Below, piece after piece: positions 9,323 to 18,533 of a stretch of DNA of 64,000 nucleotides. This DNA is from Phyllobacterium sophorae. GTDB taxonomy: Bacteria; Pseudomonadota; Alphaproteobacteria; Rhizobiales; Rhizobiaceae. Numbering within the stretch: position 1 is the stretch's first letter; each line of letters starts with the position of its first letter. The position numbers were made by a program, and so were the translations under genes. The notes beneath the pieces are model-generated. The model was not told the DNA's origin and did not search any database. It worked only from the letters and a program-made list of their open reading frames with translations. The DNA is taken from positions 62,001 to 126,000 of the forward strand of contig NZ_PGGM01000003.1 in NCBI RefSeq assembly GCF_003010965.1, read 5' to 3'.

Positions 9323-9666
9323 TGACATAGTGCTCACGAGCCTGTTGTTGCTTGGCGACTGTGGGCAGGAGGTCGGCCAAGCGGATTGAAGCGCAGTTCG
9401 GTAGACCCGACCACCAGGTGACTTCCAATTTCACAGGAAGTCCCTTGCGGGCTTTATCTCGGCCCGTTGCGAACCAATCCTCTTTTAGTCGGACGCTTTT
9501 CGACTTTTCTGGCCGTGCACGACGACGGAAACGCTGTCGAGACTGAACCGCATCTCGCTTGGAGCGTTGAGGCTTGTAGAAGAGGTGATCGTGAAGCCAA
9601 AGACAACACAGCCATGGTTTGGTGCGGAGATGTTTACGACTTTCTGACATACAGAGCGAATTTGCT
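9323..9666. other. Intergenic region without recognisable gene
   Basis: About 340 bp. Open frames here, including a 165-codon minus-strand one reaching to 9776, have an unlikely composition and no family resemblance. No terminator or clear promoter was recognised. Confidence 0.35.
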
Positions 9667-10167
9667 ATGGCCATATCAGTATCCAATATCTCAGCTGGAC
9701 CGTACAGCACCACCCCCACAGGAGGTATACGCAAGGCGGTTTTCGTTCTTTGTACGATCCTTCTGACGGTTCTCACTGTTCTAACGCCTTACGAAATCAC
9801 CTTCGATAATCGAACGCTCCATTTGCATGCCACCCAGCCTGCATTGGCAAAAGATGCCGGTAAGGGCGGCGGCAATGGCAATGCCGGCGGAAACAAAGGC
9901 AACGGCAATGCCAAGGGTCAAGGCGGAGCGAACGGAAGTCTCAGTAACAGCGGCAACGTAACAGGAGGGACAGTCAGCCAATCCCCGGCCGAATCGCGTG
10001 ACAGCGTGCGCATTGGGGCGCCCGCCAGAAAGGTTCGACACGCCAACGGTATGATGGAAGCGATTGTAAACGGCCGTTACGTGATGAAGGACGCAAGAGA
10101 TCGTACGATCATCAACCGCAAGGCAACACCAGCCGATGAGGTGAGGCTGCAATCATTTTCCCACTGA
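9667..10167 (+). CDS. Hypothetical Gly/Asn-rich envelope protein
   Basis: 166 aa from the ATG at 9667; an upstream TTG at 9619 would extend it but has no better ribosome site. A hydrophobic segment near residues 23-40 (AVFVLCTILLTVLTVL) follows a short polar lead and may be a signal anchor. A low-complexity stretch rich in Gly, Asn and Lys (about residues 65-110) follows, and then a more ordered C-terminus with MMEAIVNGRYVMKDARDRTIIN. No family was recognised. The composition suggests a secreted or surface protein. It ends 40 bp before the convergent response regulator. Confidence 0.6.
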   Translation: MAISVSNISAGPYSTTPTGGIRKAVFVLCTILLTVLTVLTPYEITFDNRTLHLHATQPALAKDAGKGGGNGNAGGNKGNGNAKGQGGANGSLSNSGNVTGGTVSQSPAESRDSVRIGAPARKVRHANGMMEAIVNGRYVMKDARDRTIINRKATPADEVRLQSFSH

Positions 10168-10207
10168 ACAACGACCCATTCGGTTGACGCGATCTCTAGC
10201 CCCTCAC

Positions 10208-10861
10208 TCATTGCAGTTCGCGTGCACCAGCGTCGCGCAGTACCATGGCGGCTTCTGTTCGGTTTGTGACGTTCAGCTTTGCCAGAATCCGTCCCACATC
10301 GTGTTTCACCGTCTTTTCATGAAGGCGCAGCTTCAACGCGATCCGTTTGTTGCTCAGCCCCGTCGCAACAAGATTCAAAACCTCACACTCACGGTTGGTG
10401 AGTTCGCCGATCGAGTCAGTTGTGCAAGGCGCACCAGACAACGCCGAAATGTCGGAGAGCAATCGGGCCGATAGTTCCGGAGAAACGTAAGCTTCGCCAG
10501 CTGCCACGGTACGTAATATTTCGGCGAGTGCGCGCGATCCAACGCCTTTCAGGACATAGCCTTTTGCACCGTTCTGCAATGCCTTGATTACATCGTCCCG
10601 CGTCTCTGACACAGTCAACATCACGATCTTCTGCTCAGATGACAGCTGGAGAATTGGCGAGATTGCACTCAGTCCTCCACCCGGCATGGAGATGTCCATC
10701 AATAAGACATCCGGAGATTGCCCACGCGAGATTTGGATTGCGTCCTCTTTTGTGCAGCCTTCGCCTACGATCTGGAAATCGCTCATTTCGCCCAAGCTAC
10801 GCTTGACGCCCTCCCTGAACAACGGATGGTCATCGATCACTGCTATACGCACTGCCATCAT
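10208..10861 (-). CDS. NarL/FixJ-family response regulator
   Basis: 217 aa. The receiver domain (about residues 4-120) has the acidic pair D10-D11, phosphoacceptor D56 in LLMDISMPG, and K106 in YVLKG. A LuxR-type helix-turn-helix covers about 150-210 (LTNRECEVLNLVATGLSNKRIALKLRLHEKTVKHDVGRILAKL). Its ATG overlaps the stop of the sensor kinase gene by 4 bp, so it is the cognate output of that kinase. The DNA targets are unknown; the position beside an exopolysaccharide locus makes surface or biofilm control a plausible but untested role. Confidence 0.93.
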   Translation of the reverse strand: MMAVRIAVIDDHPLFREGVKRSLGEMSDFQIVGEGCTKEDAIQISRGQSPDVLLMDISMPGGGLSAISPILQLSSEQKIVMLTVSETRDDVIKALQNGAKGYVLKGVGSRALAEILRTVAAGEAYVSPELSARLLSDISALSGAPCTTDSIGELTNRECEVLNLVATGLSNKRIALKLRLHEKTVKHDVGRILAKLNVTNRTEAAMVLRDAGARELQ

Positions 10862-12249
10862 ACCTGCTCCATTGAATCCATATTCAGTGACATTCGCACC
10901 CTCGTGCCATACTCCGAAGTATCGAGGCTGAAATGCCCACCCAGGCTTTCGACTCGGTCCTTCAGCCCGGCAAGTCCAATACTGGGATGGCTGATTGACG
11001 CTGGGTCAAATCCCGGTCCGCCGTCAGTGACATCCACTACAACCCGCCTGCCTCGGCAGGTTTGTACTACGCGTTGTTTGATTCCTCCGCCATGGCGGAA
11101 GCCGTTGTTCAGCGCCTCCTGAACGAAGCGGTAGATGCAAATTTTTGCAGAAGGTGCGAGCTGCGTCGGCGTGCCGGACATCGACAGATCAACGTTTGTC
11201 CCGGTTTGATATTGATGGGCCGCTACGGCCCGTTGGAGGATTTCTGACACATCAGCGGCCTCGACGTGCGGTAGCACCAAGCCCTCGCAAATGTTCCGGA
11301 TTTCGCTCATTGCCTTGTCAAGACTCTCCTTGATTGCCATGACTTCACGCTCGCGGATTTCACGTGGTGCGGCAGGGTCGATCAATGTCTCGCTGTCTAG
11401 CCGGAGCGCGGCGAACGCCATCAGCTGTGCGGGCCCATCATGCAGATCCGCACCTATCCGTCGAAGATGGCTCTCGTTCAACGCCGCGGCGCGCTGCGCA
11501 GCTCGCTGGACGCGGGCATGTAGCGTCTTGTTTTGCATAAGCAGATGGGAAAGTTCGCTGATTCGACGTTTTAGGGCTCGGTCCTGGCGGTCGATTGTCC
11601 TGCTCCCGCGGAACACGATGGCTGATAAGACTAGGAAAAAAGTCAGCATAAAGATGGTAACAGCAAGCCAGCTGCGCAGTCGTACCTGGTCCAAACTATG
11701 TTGGAATTCGTCGGCAATTTCATAGAATTCTGTCACGGCGACAACCTTGCCCGACCACGGCTGGAGGACCGGATTGTAGATCTCCAGAAGCGGCTTGCCG
11801 CTCGCGCGTTCAGCATCGCTCTCTACATCGTCGATCTTGTCAAAATTAGCGACCATCTTGCCGGAAAAAGCCGTTTTCAGGTCTTCGTTGACCGGGAAGC
11901 GCTTCCCCAAAAGGCGCTTGTCATTCGAATAAAGCACCACTCCGTCGCTTCGCCAAAGCCTGAACGAAAAAAGCCTGCTACCCAATGCCCCATTCCCCAG
12001 CGTCTCGTCCAAGGCATGGGTAACGGTATCGTCGAGCACTTGATTTGTTTGCATATCGGGAAGGATCGGCGCGATTACGCTGTCGACGTATAACGCTGTG
12101 GCGGCGGCGGAATTCCGGGTAACGGCAGCTTCAACAAGAGCTGTCACAAAAATACCTGTGAATATCAGCGCGCCTGCCGATACCAGCCCCCCAGCCAGCA
12201 AAAATTGCTTTGCAAGAGACTGCGAATTCCAGCGGGTCAGGAGGCTCAT
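10858..12249 (-). CDS. NarX/DegS-type sensor histidine kinase
   Basis: 463 aa. An N-terminal membrane segment (about 16-38) and a second near 194-214 flank a periplasmic sensor domain of about 150 residues. The HisKA_3 dimerisation helix carries the phosphorylated H270 in ADLHDGPAQ, characteristic of kinases that pair with NarL/FixJ regulators. The C-terminal HATPase domain has the N-box FVQEALNNGFRHG and G-box GLAGLKDRVESLGG. The signal sensed by the periplasmic domain is unknown; it has no recognised Cache or CHASE signature. It overlaps the response regulator gene (ATGA). The ribosome site before the ATG is weak. Confidence 0.92.
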   Translation of the reverse strand: MSLLTRWNSQSLAKQFLLAGGLVSAGALIFTGIFVTALVEAAVTRNSAAATALYVDSVIAPILPDMQTNQVLDDTVTHALDETLGNGALGSRLFSFRLWRSDGVVLYSNDKRLLGKRFPVNEDLKTAFSGKMVANFDKIDDVESDAERASGKPLLEIYNPVLQPWSGKVVAVTEFYEIADEFQHSLDQVRLRSWLAVTIFMLTFFLVLSAIVFRGSRTIDRQDRALKRRISELSHLLMQNKTLHARVQRAAQRAAALNESHLRRIGADLHDGPAQLMAFAALRLDSETLIDPAAPREIREREVMAIKESLDKAMSEIRNICEGLVLPHVEAADVSEILQRAVAAHQYQTGTNVDLSMSGTPTQLAPSAKICIYRFVQEALNNGFRHGGGIKQRVVQTCRGRRVVVDVTDGGPGFDPASISHPSIGLAGLKDRVESLGGHFSLDTSEYGTRVRMSLNMDSMEQV

Positions 12250-12534
12250 GGGGACGCACGGAAATCGGGCCTATGTACAGTTTGCAGCTGCACCGCGAGT
12301 TGATTTCGCACTAGACCATTTGATCGAAGCGGCATTCGTACGATCTTTGCTGGTTCATTCATCATTTTCTCCGTCCGGTTTCGCATGTCCTAGTGGGTGT
12401 TGTCTCTCGGAAAGCAGTACATGGCTAACGGCGACAATCGGCGCGATGATCTTGTTTCGGCAGTTGAACAACATCATTGCGGCACAGGTCTGCGGACTCT
12501 GCACGCGGCCCGATTGCTTGAATGCCATGCCACG

Positions 12535-12966
12535 CTACTCGGCAATCGTATCCCATAACCATGCGATGAGATTCCGACGCGTGTTGCTTGATGCTTTGCG
12601 GACGTAGTGGGCAGCGGTCGCAGCGCTCACGGTCCCGCCAAAATGGCAATAGCAAAGGGCTCTATGCAATTGGTAATCGGTCAGTTGGAAAAACCGCTTT
12701 GCTTCGCCGTAGCTGTCGCCTTGCAAGCCGGCCGCTCGCAGGACGGGATCGGCGAAAGCAACCGAGATCGGCGATCTATCAACGCGGATGCGCTCCCTGG
12801 CCTCGGGAGGCAGGTTTTCCGTCTGTTGCAAAGTAGCGAGTCGCTGGTCTGGGATCGATTCAAGAAGTTCTGCCCAGCGTTCAATTCGCTGATTGCGCGA
12901 TAGAGGCAGTGTTTCTCGTTCAATGTCGGCAACGGTCTGCAACTGATCGATTGCAAAGTGCTTCAT
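12535..12966 (-). CDS. Conserved-type hypothetical protein, putative general stress gene
   Basis: 143 aa, mostly helical and soluble, beginning MKHFAIDQLQTVADIERETLP. I do not recognise a named domain. The start is well supported by AAGGAGGAG upstream. A candidate EcfG-type promoter (GGAAC-N16-TGTT) lies at 12995-13019, ending 29 bp from the ATG, which suggests general stress response control. The histidine/cysteine group ALCYCHFGGT near residues 103-112 could bind metal, but this is only a composition note. Nothing is known of its partner genes; the next gene downstream (the sensor kinase) is on the same strand 285 bp away. Confidence 0.65.
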   Translation of the reverse strand: MKHFAIDQLQTVADIERETLPLSRNQRIERWAELLESIPDQRLATLQQTENLPPEARERIRVDRSPISVAFADPVLRAAGLQGDSYGEAKRFFQLTDYQLHRALCYCHFGGTVSAATAAHYVRKASSNTRRNLIAWLWDTIAE

Positions 12967-12994
12967 TTTCTCCTCCTTTTAGATATGCGACATC

Positions 12995-13019
12995 AACAAC
13001 GAGTAGTCAAAAACGTTCC
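12995..13019 (-). promoter_or_regulatory. Candidate EcfG-type promoter
   Basis: Reading on the minus strand, GGAAC (13019-13015), 16 bases, then TGTT (12998-12995), 29 bp before the ATG of the 143-residue protein. It matches the GGAAC-N16/17-CGTT consensus except for the first base of the -10 element. Confidence 0.5.
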
Positions 13020-13400
13020 ATTCCGTAGAGGGCCGATGAAAAAATACCCACCTTCGGCTGTCAGGCCTTGACCTGGCAATGCCCTCGACGGGCGACGCCG
13101 CTACAGAAACGCAATTGCAGGAGGTAGTCATTACCTCTCGCAGAGGCTACATTCGCATCCCGAAATGTCGGCCCTGAAATAAATCCGTTAATAGTTGTAG
13201 GATTTGAACTCCTGCCGCCGGCAACCCCAGGGACCATCATGCCAAAAGTCAGAACAAAGTTGCGAGGCGGCGTCGATGTCAGTCCTGATTGCAATTTGGA
13301 AAATCGACTCAACTGGTAGACTTACTGAGGAAAACTCCCATGATGTCGGGGACGATACCGTTCGCTTCTCTCGCCGCGCTTCACATGGAAGGAGATTGGA

Positions 13401-14354
13401 ATGTCAATCGGGTTCATGCATGTGCCGACCACCGGAATGCAAATACGAGGTGAAGTCACTTCTGTTTTCGATGGCCTATAGAAGGCTTGCGCTTCTGGAG
13501 CAGACGTGTTTCCGGCAGCTCTTGATCGAGGGGCCAGCTGGCAACTTCGCAAATATCGGGACACGTCCTCTCTCGGACTCATCCTGACGCATCGAGCCGG
13601 AATCCTTCAACCCACGGATGCGCCCGCCAGCTTACCGAACTCGATAGACTGAGTGATGGTCGTCTTTCAATCAGGTTTCCTGCCGGGTTGAAAGTGGCTG
13701 CGAATGATCAAGAGCGTCGCGTGCCCCGAAATCCCGTGGAGATGTTTCAGCAGACCGACGAATATCTGGTCTTGCTGAAACGGCTCTGGTCGAATGACCG
13801 CTCGTTCGACCATCAGGGGCCGTTCTACAGCGTCACGGCTGGCTACGTTGATAGGAGGAGCCCGCGGCGAGCCGGAATCCCGATACGGATGGGTGGCACC
13901 TCGGGCACCGCCCTCAAGTTCGCGGGGCGGCATGCTGACATGTTCGAGTTGACCCCTGGTACGCCCGAGGAGGTCGTCAAGCTCATGGAGAGAATGCAAG
14001 TGGCCGCGGCATCTTACGGGCGGGAGGACAAAATGCGCTTCGCCCTGCCAGTTAGCGTTGGTGCCCTGAGGCAACCCTTTCAAATCCTGAGACTGCAAAA
14101 CTCGATGCCGTTGCCAAAAAAATCCACGTTTTTGGTACGCCAGTGCAAATCGGCGAGGAATTGGAGCCTACACGTCCATCGGTGTTGACGAATTCATGGT
14201 CGAGGGCCCGGAGGATGATCTGTCGATCGCCGAGTTTTCATACCAAAGCACTCAGTTTTTCAAGCCGCTCTCGTCTGCGGTAATTCCGCTGAGGGGAGGG
14301 GACACCCCACCCATGCTTCCCGCAAATCGGAATTGCTTAATCGGGAGAAACTGA
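13401..14354 (+). pseudogene. Broken LLM-class flavin-dependent monooxygenase
   Basis: A decayed luciferase-like (SsuD-type) flavin monooxygenase. A strong AAGGAGA precedes the ATG at 13401 (MSIGFMHVPT), but that frame stops soon. The family pattern then resumes in other frames: LILTHRAGILQPT near 13580, LSDGRLSIRFPAGLK near 13650-13690, FQQTDEYLVLLKRLW and IPIRMGGTSGTALKFAGRHADMF at 13750-13940. Two further shifts near 14090-14160 lead to IGVDEFMVEGPEDD and the stop at 14352. At least three frameshifts mean no intact enzyme is made. The intact family oxidises alkanesulfonates or related compounds with FMNH2. It sits before a broken sulfonate-type binding protein, so both probably belonged to one lost operon. 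Confidence 0.75.
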
Positions 14355-14637
14355 GCTGGCAGAAACGGGGACGAGAAACGGTCGGAATAGCAGCTGCAGA
14401 AAACAGCAATCGTGGCTGTTCACAAGGAACGATTTCTGACAGGTTCCAGCCGCAACGCGAGGCTTTGGCAGCATGAGCCAGTCCAATCGCGTGATCGTTG
14501 TCATGACAGATCGAATAATGGCAAACTTGAGCTGGCGTTTGATCTGTAGAGTTCGACGAAGAAGAACGCGCCATGAATGCCCCCAGAAACCTTGCTGAAC
14601 AGCATGCTGGAATACTCGGGAAGCGCCCTCGACATTC

Positions 14638-14979
14638 GCAGCTCAGGACCTGAGCAAGATCACACTTCGAATTGGCGACCAGACAGGCGCTACGCGCGCG
14701 AAGCTGGAAGCTGCGGGGTTGCTGAAAGACGTGCCCTATCAGATTGAGTGGTCGGTCTTTCCTGCAGCCGTCAATCTTCATGAGGCCTTGAAGGCCGATG
14801 CCATCGATATTGGACAGGCCGCCGACTCTCCGACCGTCAGCGCAATTGCCGGAGGATCGAAAATCAAGGTTGCTAAATTCTCGTTCGTGCTCCGCAGCGA
14901 CGATCCGACAGCGGAGCTACTGGGAACGTTGCTGGCGTCGATGCTGAACGTCCATTGGCCTGTGACAGGCCCGCAATAA
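14638..14979 (+). pseudogene. Truncated aliphatic sulfonate-type ABC substrate-binding protein
   Basis: The frame from about 14638 reads AAQDLSKITLRIGDQTG, then GLLKDVPYQIEWSVFPAA and ADAIDIGQAADSPTVSAIAGG, closely resembling the start of SsuA/NMT1-type periplasmic binding proteins. After GGSKIKV at about 14870 the resemblance ends and an unrelated tail leads to the stop at 14977. No signal peptide is in frame. The remainder of the domain is missing, so this is a remnant. Together with the broken monooxygenase it indicates a sulfur-scavenging operon that has decayed. Confidence 0.7.
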
Positions 14980-15095
14980 GCCTGTCACCAGCCCACTGAG
15001 AAAGAGCTCCCATCTCGGATCGCTTACGGAGGACTGCTCCGGCAGGTCGAGTGGGACAGCGCCGACCCCGTATGAGGGCCGGCGCCACCTGATGA

Positions 15096-15869
15096 TCAGG
15101 CGCGGTACCGTGCCGCCGGTTCGGAATTGCTGAAGCCTTGCGCCAGCGCGAAGCGCGCCTGCTCGAAAGCTTCCCATGCGGCAACGTCCGGGACCGGCGG
15201 GATGGTGACGAGTTCCTCGCGGTCGAAGCCGATCAGTGCAGCATCGACGAGATGCGCGACCTCCATGACATTGGGAACCTTACTGATGTCGCCGCCAGCG
15301 CGTTCGTAGATTTCTGTGCGCGTGGCAGCAGGCAGCACGGCCTGCACATAGACGCCCTTTGCGGTGACTTCCGCTGCCAGGCTCTGCGACAGCGTCATCA
15401 GATAGGATTTGGTGGCCGCGTAGATCCCTGGCGAGTATTCGGGCAGAAGCGCCAGCACGGACGCAATGTTGACGATCGAACCGGTACCCCTCTCGACCAT
15501 TCCGCCGACAACAGCGGATGTCAGCAACGTCGGCACAAGGACATTGAGCCGCAACAGCTTGTACATTTCATCCGGATCGGCCGTCGTAAAGTCGCCGATC
15601 AAGCCAGCGCCCGCGTTGTTGACCAGGATGTCGATCGGTGTGCCCGAGCGGAGACGGTCGATCACCTTGTCGAGTTGGGGGCCGTCGATGAGGTCCGCGG
15701 TGATGACCTCGATCGTAACCCCATACGCGCCGCGGAGTTCTTCGGCGAGCGTGTTCAGACGGTCGGTCGCGCGGGCAACGAGGACAAGATCATGGCCCCG
15801 TGCGGCCAGGCGGCGTGCGTAGACAGCGCCGATACCGCTCGAAGCGCCAGTTATGAGTGCGGTTGTCAT
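15096..15869 (-). CDS. SDR family NAD(P)-dependent oxidoreductase
   Basis: 257 aa from the ATG at 15869 (AGGA upstream); longer in-frame starts add a non-homologous lead. The classical short-chain dehydrogenase features are all present: cofactor loop TGASSGIG near residues 7-14, NNAGAG near 84-89, catalytic Ser in NIASVLAL, and the YAATKS catalytic Tyr-Lys near 150-155. The substrate is unknown. It is followed downstream by decayed sequence and preceded by a YciI-like gene 110 bp away on the same strand, divergent from the HxlR regulator. It may be controlled by that regulator, as is common for HxlR neighbours. Confidence 0.92.
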   Translation of the reverse strand: MTTALITGASSGIGAVYARRLAARGHDLVLVARATDRLNTLAEELRGAYGVTIEVITADLIDGPQLDKVIDRLRSGTPIDILVNNAGAGLIGDFTTADPDEMYKLLRLNVLVPTLLTSAVVGGMVERGTGSIVNIASVLALLPEYSPGIYAATKSYLMTLSQSLAAEVTAKGVYVQAVLPAATRTEIYERAGGDISKVPNVMEVAHLVDAALIGFDREELVTIPPVPDVAAWEAFEQARFALAQGFSNSEPAARYRA

Positions 15870-15979
15870 GGGTGTTTTCCTGCTTGGTATCCAGCGGCTC
15901 AATGCGCTGATTGAGGTTGATCGTGAACGTGTTTCTACGAGCGGGCCGATACTCGAGGCCACCCAGCTCTGTTGCAGCG

Positions 15980-16276
15980 TTAGCCGCGCGCCTTCAGATG
16001 AAGCATGGGATGGTGCTCGTAGTGGCCGGCGCCATTCTTGACGATGGGATCTTCCGACGTGATCGCCTGGATGTCTTGGTCATCGGCAATCTGGTAGAGT
16101 GAGACACCGTAACCGCCGGCAGGATCCATCACGGGACCATGGGCGACGACCTTTCCTTCGTTGAGAAGCGCATCGAGGAAGGCCCCATGCTGCTTCATCC
16201 ATTGCTGTTCATCGGCAGACATGGTCGCCAGAAAGTCCGCGCGTGGGGGGATGTACTTGCAGAGATAGTATTTCAT
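15980..16276 (-). CDS. YciI-like (YCII domain) protein
   Basis: 98 aa with AGGAGC upstream of the ATG at 16276. The fold is the ferredoxin-like YCII domain, with the HGPVMDPAGGYGVSLYQIAD segment (about 46-65) and His/Asp positions (H30, D-x-A-G-G) that resemble the proposed active site. The function of the family is mostly unknown; some members are accessory to dehydrogenases or regulators. It lies divergent from the HxlR regulator and ahead of the SDR gene, probably in one small operon. Confidence 0.85.
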   Translation of the reverse strand: MKYYLCKYIPPRADFLATMSADEQQWMKQHGAFLDALLNEGKVVAHGPVMDPAGGYGVSLYQIADDQDIQAITSEDPIVKNGAGHYEHHPMLHLKARG

Positions 16277-16389
16277 AACGTGGCTCCTGGGTTGCCGGGA
16301 CGTGCCTTGGCAGGGCCAGACCCGTGGTCCGACCCTTCACCTCCTCTCAGTAAATGTCCCGTTTTCTGGTGGAACATCGACGCGCAATG

Positions 16390-16422
16390 AGTTACTATCA
16401 TTTTCAAAGCAAGTCACTATCA
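16390..16422. promoter_or_regulatory. Paired direct repeats, probable HxlR operator
   Basis: AGTTACTATCA at 16390-16400 and AGTCACTATCA at 16412-16422 differ at one base and start 22 bp apart, two helical turns. They lie between the divergent YciI-like and HxlR genes, 13 bp from the HxlR start. MarR/HxlR-type regulators commonly bind such sites next to their own gene. The assignment is inferred from position. Confidence 0.55.
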
Positions 16423-16435
16423 AAAAGATACCAAC

Positions 16436-16867
16436 GTGAAGAATCTTTCGAGCCAGCCCTGTCTTATCGCCCGCAGCCTCGCCCTGGTGGGAGACGCATG
16501 GAGTATGCTGATAATGCGCGACGCCCATGCGGGATCCACCCGCTTCGACGAGCTCCGCAAGAACCTGGGGATCGCGCCGACCATGCTGACTAGCCGCTTG
16601 GCGGTGCTGACGGAGGAGGGGCTTTTGCAGAAGCGGCGCTACTCGGAGCGCCCCCCGCGGGACGAATACGTGCTGACACCGGCCGGCCAGGACTTCCTGC
16701 CCGTGCTATTTGCCCTTGGTGCCTGGGGACGCAAGCACCGCAGCGGTGGGGAAGTAACTCGGTTTTTCGATGCAGAAACAGAAACAGAAATCGACCCCGT
16801 CACAATTGACCGTGTAACCGGTGCACCGATCGGTTCTCGTCCCATCCGCATCGTCATGCCGCGGTGA
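16436..16867 (+). CDS. HxlR family transcriptional regulator
   Basis: 143 aa starting at GTG 16436. The winged helix is clear: LVGDAWSMLIMRDAHAGSTRFDELRKNLGIAPTMLTSRLAVLTEEGLL covers the HTH, and the wing carries RPPRDEYVLTPAGQDFLPVL, the family hallmark. The family often responds to aldehydes, quinones or redox stress and represses a divergent oxidoreductase gene. Here the divergent genes are YciI-like and SDR proteins, and the next plus-strand gene is a quinone-reductase-like enzyme, which fits. Paired direct repeats in front of it are the likely operator. Confidence 0.92.
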   Translation: MKNLSSQPCLIARSLALVGDAWSMLIMRDAHAGSTRFDELRKNLGIAPTMLTSRLAVLTEEGLLQKRRYSERPPRDEYVLTPAGQDFLPVLFALGAWGRKHRSGGEVTRFFDAETETEIDPVTIDRVTGAPIGSRPIRIVMPR

Positions 16868-17012
16868 TGCCGAAGACGATTGTGAAGCACGCGACCTTGC
16901 AGCTTGGCTCCCTCTGTGGGGAAAGAGTGCCAACCCAATCCGACGTCCCATTTTACAAGGACGGCGGCTTACAAAAGCAGGACTGGGCAAGCCCGGCTGC
17001 AGGAGAATGGTC

Positions 17013-18041
17013 ATGACAGAAAACATGCGGATACTCCTGGCGTCCCGACCCACAGCAGCGCCGAAACCAGCTGACTTCACCTTGGACAGGGCGGCGATAC
17101 CGGAGCCGTCTGAAGGCCAGGTCCTGCTGAAAATCCTTTACCTATCCCTTGATCCTTACATGCGTGGGCGGATGAGTGCTGCCAAATCCTATGCGGCGCC
17201 GGTCGAAATCGGGGCAGTAATGGAAGGAGGAACAGTGGCCCGTGTCGAACGGTCGCTGCACGCCTCTTTCAAGGAAGGGGATACCGTGCTTTCGCACTCA
17301 GGCTGGCAATCGTATGCGGTTGCAAACGGCAGCGACCTGCGCAAGCTCGATCCCGCAGTTGCCCCCATCAGTACGGCGCTTGGTGTCCTTGGAATGCCAG
17401 GTTTCACAGCTTGGGCCGGCCTGCAGAATATCGGCCGGCCCAAAGCGGAGGAAACGGTGGTCGTTGCGGCGGCAAGCGGCGCGGTAGGATCAGTGGTCGG
17501 CCAAATAGCGCGCCTCAGGGGCGCGCGTGCGGTCGGCATTGCGGGCGGGCGTGAGAAATGCGCATTCCTGCTGGAAGACCTTGGGTTCGATGCCGCCATC
17601 GACCACCGAGGCCCCGATTTTGCAGACCAGTTGGCCCGCGCCTGTCCAAAGGGCATCGACGTCTATTTCGAAAATGTCGGCGGAAGAGTCTGGGATGCGG
17701 TCTTTCCGCTGCTCAATACCTTTGCCCGCATTCCAGTCTGCGGACTGATCGCTCAGTATAATGCGACACCCGGTGACACGGGCGGTGCTGACCGTCTCGA
17801 CGGCACGATGCGTTCTGTGTTGACGAAAAGCCTATCAATTCGCGGCTTCATTCAGCGAGAATTCGCGAGCCAGCGCGACCAGTTCTACGAAGAGGCCAGC
17901 GATTGGATCGCCAAAGGCAAATTGCGGTATCGCGAGGATATCGTCGATGGCCTGGAAAACGCTCCAACTGCGTTCATCGGCCTGCTCGAAGGACGCAATT
18001 TTGGAAAACTCCTCATCCGTGTGGCTAAAGAACATGCGTGA
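17013..18041 (+). CDS. MDR-type NADP-dependent oxidoreductase (CurA/LTB4DH-like)
   Basis: 342 aa from the ATG at 17013, which has AGGAGA nine bases before it. The order of motifs is that of the zinc-free medium-chain reductases acting on alpha,beta-unsaturated ketones: LSLDPYMRGRMS, GVLGMPGFTAWAGLQ, the nucleotide loop AASGAVGSVVGQIARLRG near residues 150-167, and YFENVGGRVWDAV. It likely reduces a reactive enone with NADPH. It is 145 bp after the HxlR gene on the same strand and may belong to that regulon. Confidence 0.9.
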   Translation: MTENMRILLASRPTAAPKPADFTLDRAAIPEPSEGQVLLKILYLSLDPYMRGRMSAAKSYAAPVEIGAVMEGGTVARVERSLHASFKEGDTVLSHSGWQSYAVANGSDLRKLDPAVAPISTALGVLGMPGFTAWAGLQNIGRPKAEETVVVAAASGAVGSVVGQIARLRGARAVGIAGGREKCAFLLEDLGFDAAIDHRGPDFADQLARACPKGIDVYFENVGGRVWDAVFPLLNTFARIPVCGLIAQYNATPGDTGGADRLDGTMRSVLTKSLSIRGFIQREFASQRDQFYEEASDWIAKGKLRYREDIVDGLENAPTAFIGLLEGRNFGKLLIRVAKEHA

Positions 18042-18533
18042 TAGCCGGCCATGGCACATCGCTTCCCTGGATGCTGACCAAGTTGGTGCCTTGGACGCTG
18101 TGCATGACGGCGCGAATAGACCGTTAGATCAAGAGCCTCAGCAGATGCGCGAGGTTCTGCTGGCCCTGGCTGAAGGCAGTCGCCGCTGACCGATAGGAAT
18201 GCACGCGAGCCACGCTCATTTGGCGTCCGCGCGCAATAGCCGAGACAGAAAGCAGTCGGGGCCCGCCCGATAGATGAATACCCGCTTTGGGTTGTCAGCG
18301 ACCTTATGAAGGGTTGCCACAGCATATTCGAGAAAGACCATCAGAATGGCTCGAATGCTTTGACGCGGTTCCTGTCGGTCAATTGCAGTTCGTCGCTAGG
18401 ACCTCTGCGGGATACCCCATCAAAGACATGCTTTGACGGGAATGCTATACGAGAAGGTAGTGAGAGCTTTTTGGACCAAATGCTGCTCAACTGATTTGTT
18501 TGACGACAGGCGGATAGAAAAAAGGACAGTCAC
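18042..18533. other. Intergenic region without recognisable gene
   Basis: About 490 bp, with short frames of no family resemblance. A weak dyad (ATCAAAG and CTTTGAC, 18418-18437) is present. Nothing else was recognised. Confidence 0.35.

Noticed and set aside
9279-9776. 165-codon minus-strand frame before the Gly-rich protein
   Set aside because: Composition unlike the real genes nearby, no ribosome site, and it overlaps the ends of two plus-strand genes.
13190-13222. tRNA-like T-arm (GTTCAAATCC on the minus strand)
   Set aside because: The stem pairs poorly and no acceptor, anticodon or D arm is found around it.
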